Of a DNA stretch of 64,000 nt, positions 63,074 through 64,000 are shown one piece after another. The position numbers and the translations under genes are program-made. The notes beneath the pieces were generated by a model, which saw only the letters and a program-made list of their open reading frames with translations, was not told where the DNA came from and made no database searches. The number at the start of each line of letters is the position of its first letter. Positions within the stretch are counted from its first letter, which is position 1. This DNA is from Pomphorhynchus laevis. Its lineage: Eukaryota > Acanthocephala > Palaeacanthocephala > Echinorhynchida > Pomphorhynchidae. The stretch is taken from positions 1 to 64,000 of the forward strand of contig WNNJ02001631.1 in the NCBI GenBank assembly GCA_012934845.2. Direction: 5' to 3'.

Positions 63074-64000
63074 TATCACTATTCGGGATCTCTCACTCCC
63101 CTCTAAGAGTATAGTCGAGGCGGACTATGGTAGATAATCTCGAGATTAAGAGCATATTTTATCATTATAGTTGTAAATAAACGTTACGTATGAATTTCGA
63201 AAATTTAAACGCAAGCTGTGACCAGCTGTGCCGGCAAGTACTCTTCGAATCCACATTTTAAATAAAATGTGATTTTTCATAAAATGCAGCAAATCATGAA
63301 CAATGCATCGGTAAATGCTTATGGTTAGAAGTCTACAACATTTTTTTATTATACAAGACGCTGACGACATTTCCTGAAAGCGAAAGAAATTTGTGGGAAT
63401 GTATGCTTTCAGTACCGGATTTCTATTAACTCAAAATCTGGTGAAAATTACTTTTGATTTATTTTTGACTATTTGCCGATAATAATAATATAATATTTGC
63501 CGGTATTTTTGACTATTTGCCGGTATAATCAATTGAGAAACAAACCTTTCAAATATTGAGTCGAGATCACTTGATGCAATTCATTATAAATGTGGTATCA
63601 CATTGATCACTATCTTGTTTATAAAGACAATTTGCTAGAAGTAGCTATTTGTAGTGTTTTCCTTAATAACGTTCAAGATAATTGAGGACTTTTTGAAACG
63701 CAGTTAACTACATCAACTACAATGATTAATGTTAATGGTTAATATTATCAATGGTTAATAATTCTTTTCATTCAATCATATACATATATAATCTGTACAA
63801 TGAGAACATTATAAAATGGTACGGAAAGACAACATGCCTAAGTGGCAATTATGACTGGTTAAAAAGTGTCTTGATTCTTAAATACTTACAACGATTTCAA
63901 AAGCTATAAGTATCGATCAACTGATTACACTTTAAAAACATACAATCAGTTCAAGTTAATTACAAATCAAAAATGAAGCCGATAATGAAGCAAATAACGG
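63074..64000. other. AT-rich end of the window, no gene recognised
   Basis: There is a short local repeat of ATTTTTGACTATTTGCCGG near 63463 and 63505. The last 100 bases (ACATACAATCAGTTCAAG and a possible ATG at 63972) faintly resemble the LA1 leader at 42455-42540, but the window ends before this can be judged. Confidence 0.4.

Noticed and set aside
63790-64000. Possible LA1 leader at the right edge
   Set aside because: Only a short word is shared with the leader at 42455-42540, and the window ends before any coding part.
1-64000. tRNA, rRNA, CRISPR arrays, bacterial operons
   Set aside because: I saw no cloverleaf-like tRNA box pairs, no rRNA-like conserved blocks and no regularly spaced repeat-spacer array. 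The DNA is clearly eukaryotic.

Overview
This is a stretch of eukaryotic (animal) DNA. It is AT-rich, full of non-LTR retrotransposons (LINEs) and Penelope-like elements (PLEs), and contains only one gene that looks like a host gene. That gene is an intact nascent-polypeptide-associated complex beta subunit (NAC-beta/BTF3), minus strand, 26737-27273. The phylum cannot be fixed from the sequence. The mix of CR1/L2-like LINEs with PHD-like ORF1 proteins, several PLE lineages, and a NAC-beta ending in an 'IPEL..GDFEE' tail suggests a small invertebrate such as a nematode or flatworm. That is a weak inference.

LINE families (names are mine). LA (subtypes LA1, LA2, LA3) is L2/CR1-like, with ORF1, an apurinic-type endonuclease (EN) and a reverse transcriptase (RT). 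Its 3' end is a GC-rich hairpin followed by a short TAAAT-rich tail. LB is CR1-like with a different 3' hairpin and a TAATAA-rich tail. LC is a short 3' fragment with an LB-type tail. LD is I/Jockey-like, with a zinc-knuckle ORF1. LE and R belong to a separate RT group: LE is an RT fragment, and R has a zinc cluster plus a probable restriction-like nuclease. PLE families P1-P6 are RT and GIY-YIG fossils. P1 is the most complete, with about 424-bp direct repeats at its ends.

Layout: 1-1.3 kb AT-rich with inverted PLE ends; 1.3-5.3 kb nearly full-length LA2; 5.3-13.5 kb a cluster of PLEs (P6, P4 with a nested LB, P2, P1, P3); 13.5-16.1 kb LE and LB pieces; 16.1-25.8 kb LA copies in both orientations; 25.8-28.3 kb the NAC-beta island; 28.3-33.3 kb LB fragments and a structured short repeat; 33.3-37.4 kb the best LB copy (ORF1 plus an ORF2 with one internal stop); 37.7-42.4 kb LA/LB/P6 pieces; 42.4-48.9 kb nested LA copies; 49.4-52.2 kb two head-to-head LD copies; 52.2-56.4 kb a GIY-YIG fossil split by an LA1 insertion with target-site duplications; 56.4-58.1 kb element R, inserted with a 14-bp duplication in the tail of an LB copy (58.2-61.7 kb); 61.8-63.1 kb an inverted internal LA1 segment; then unannotated DNA.

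The main patterns worth following are these. (1) Perfect fold-back hairpins sit at the 5' junctions of many truncated insertions. (2) Hammerhead-ribozyme-like remnants occur in PLE ends, and a short repeat carries a co-varying stem. (3) 3' hairpins are conserved, with compensatory changes, in LA and LB. (4) LA and LB share an ORF1/ORF2 overlap in the -1 frame at the same Arg-Trp codon pair. No computation was run. Family names rest on motif recognition, and coordinates of decayed copies are approximate.
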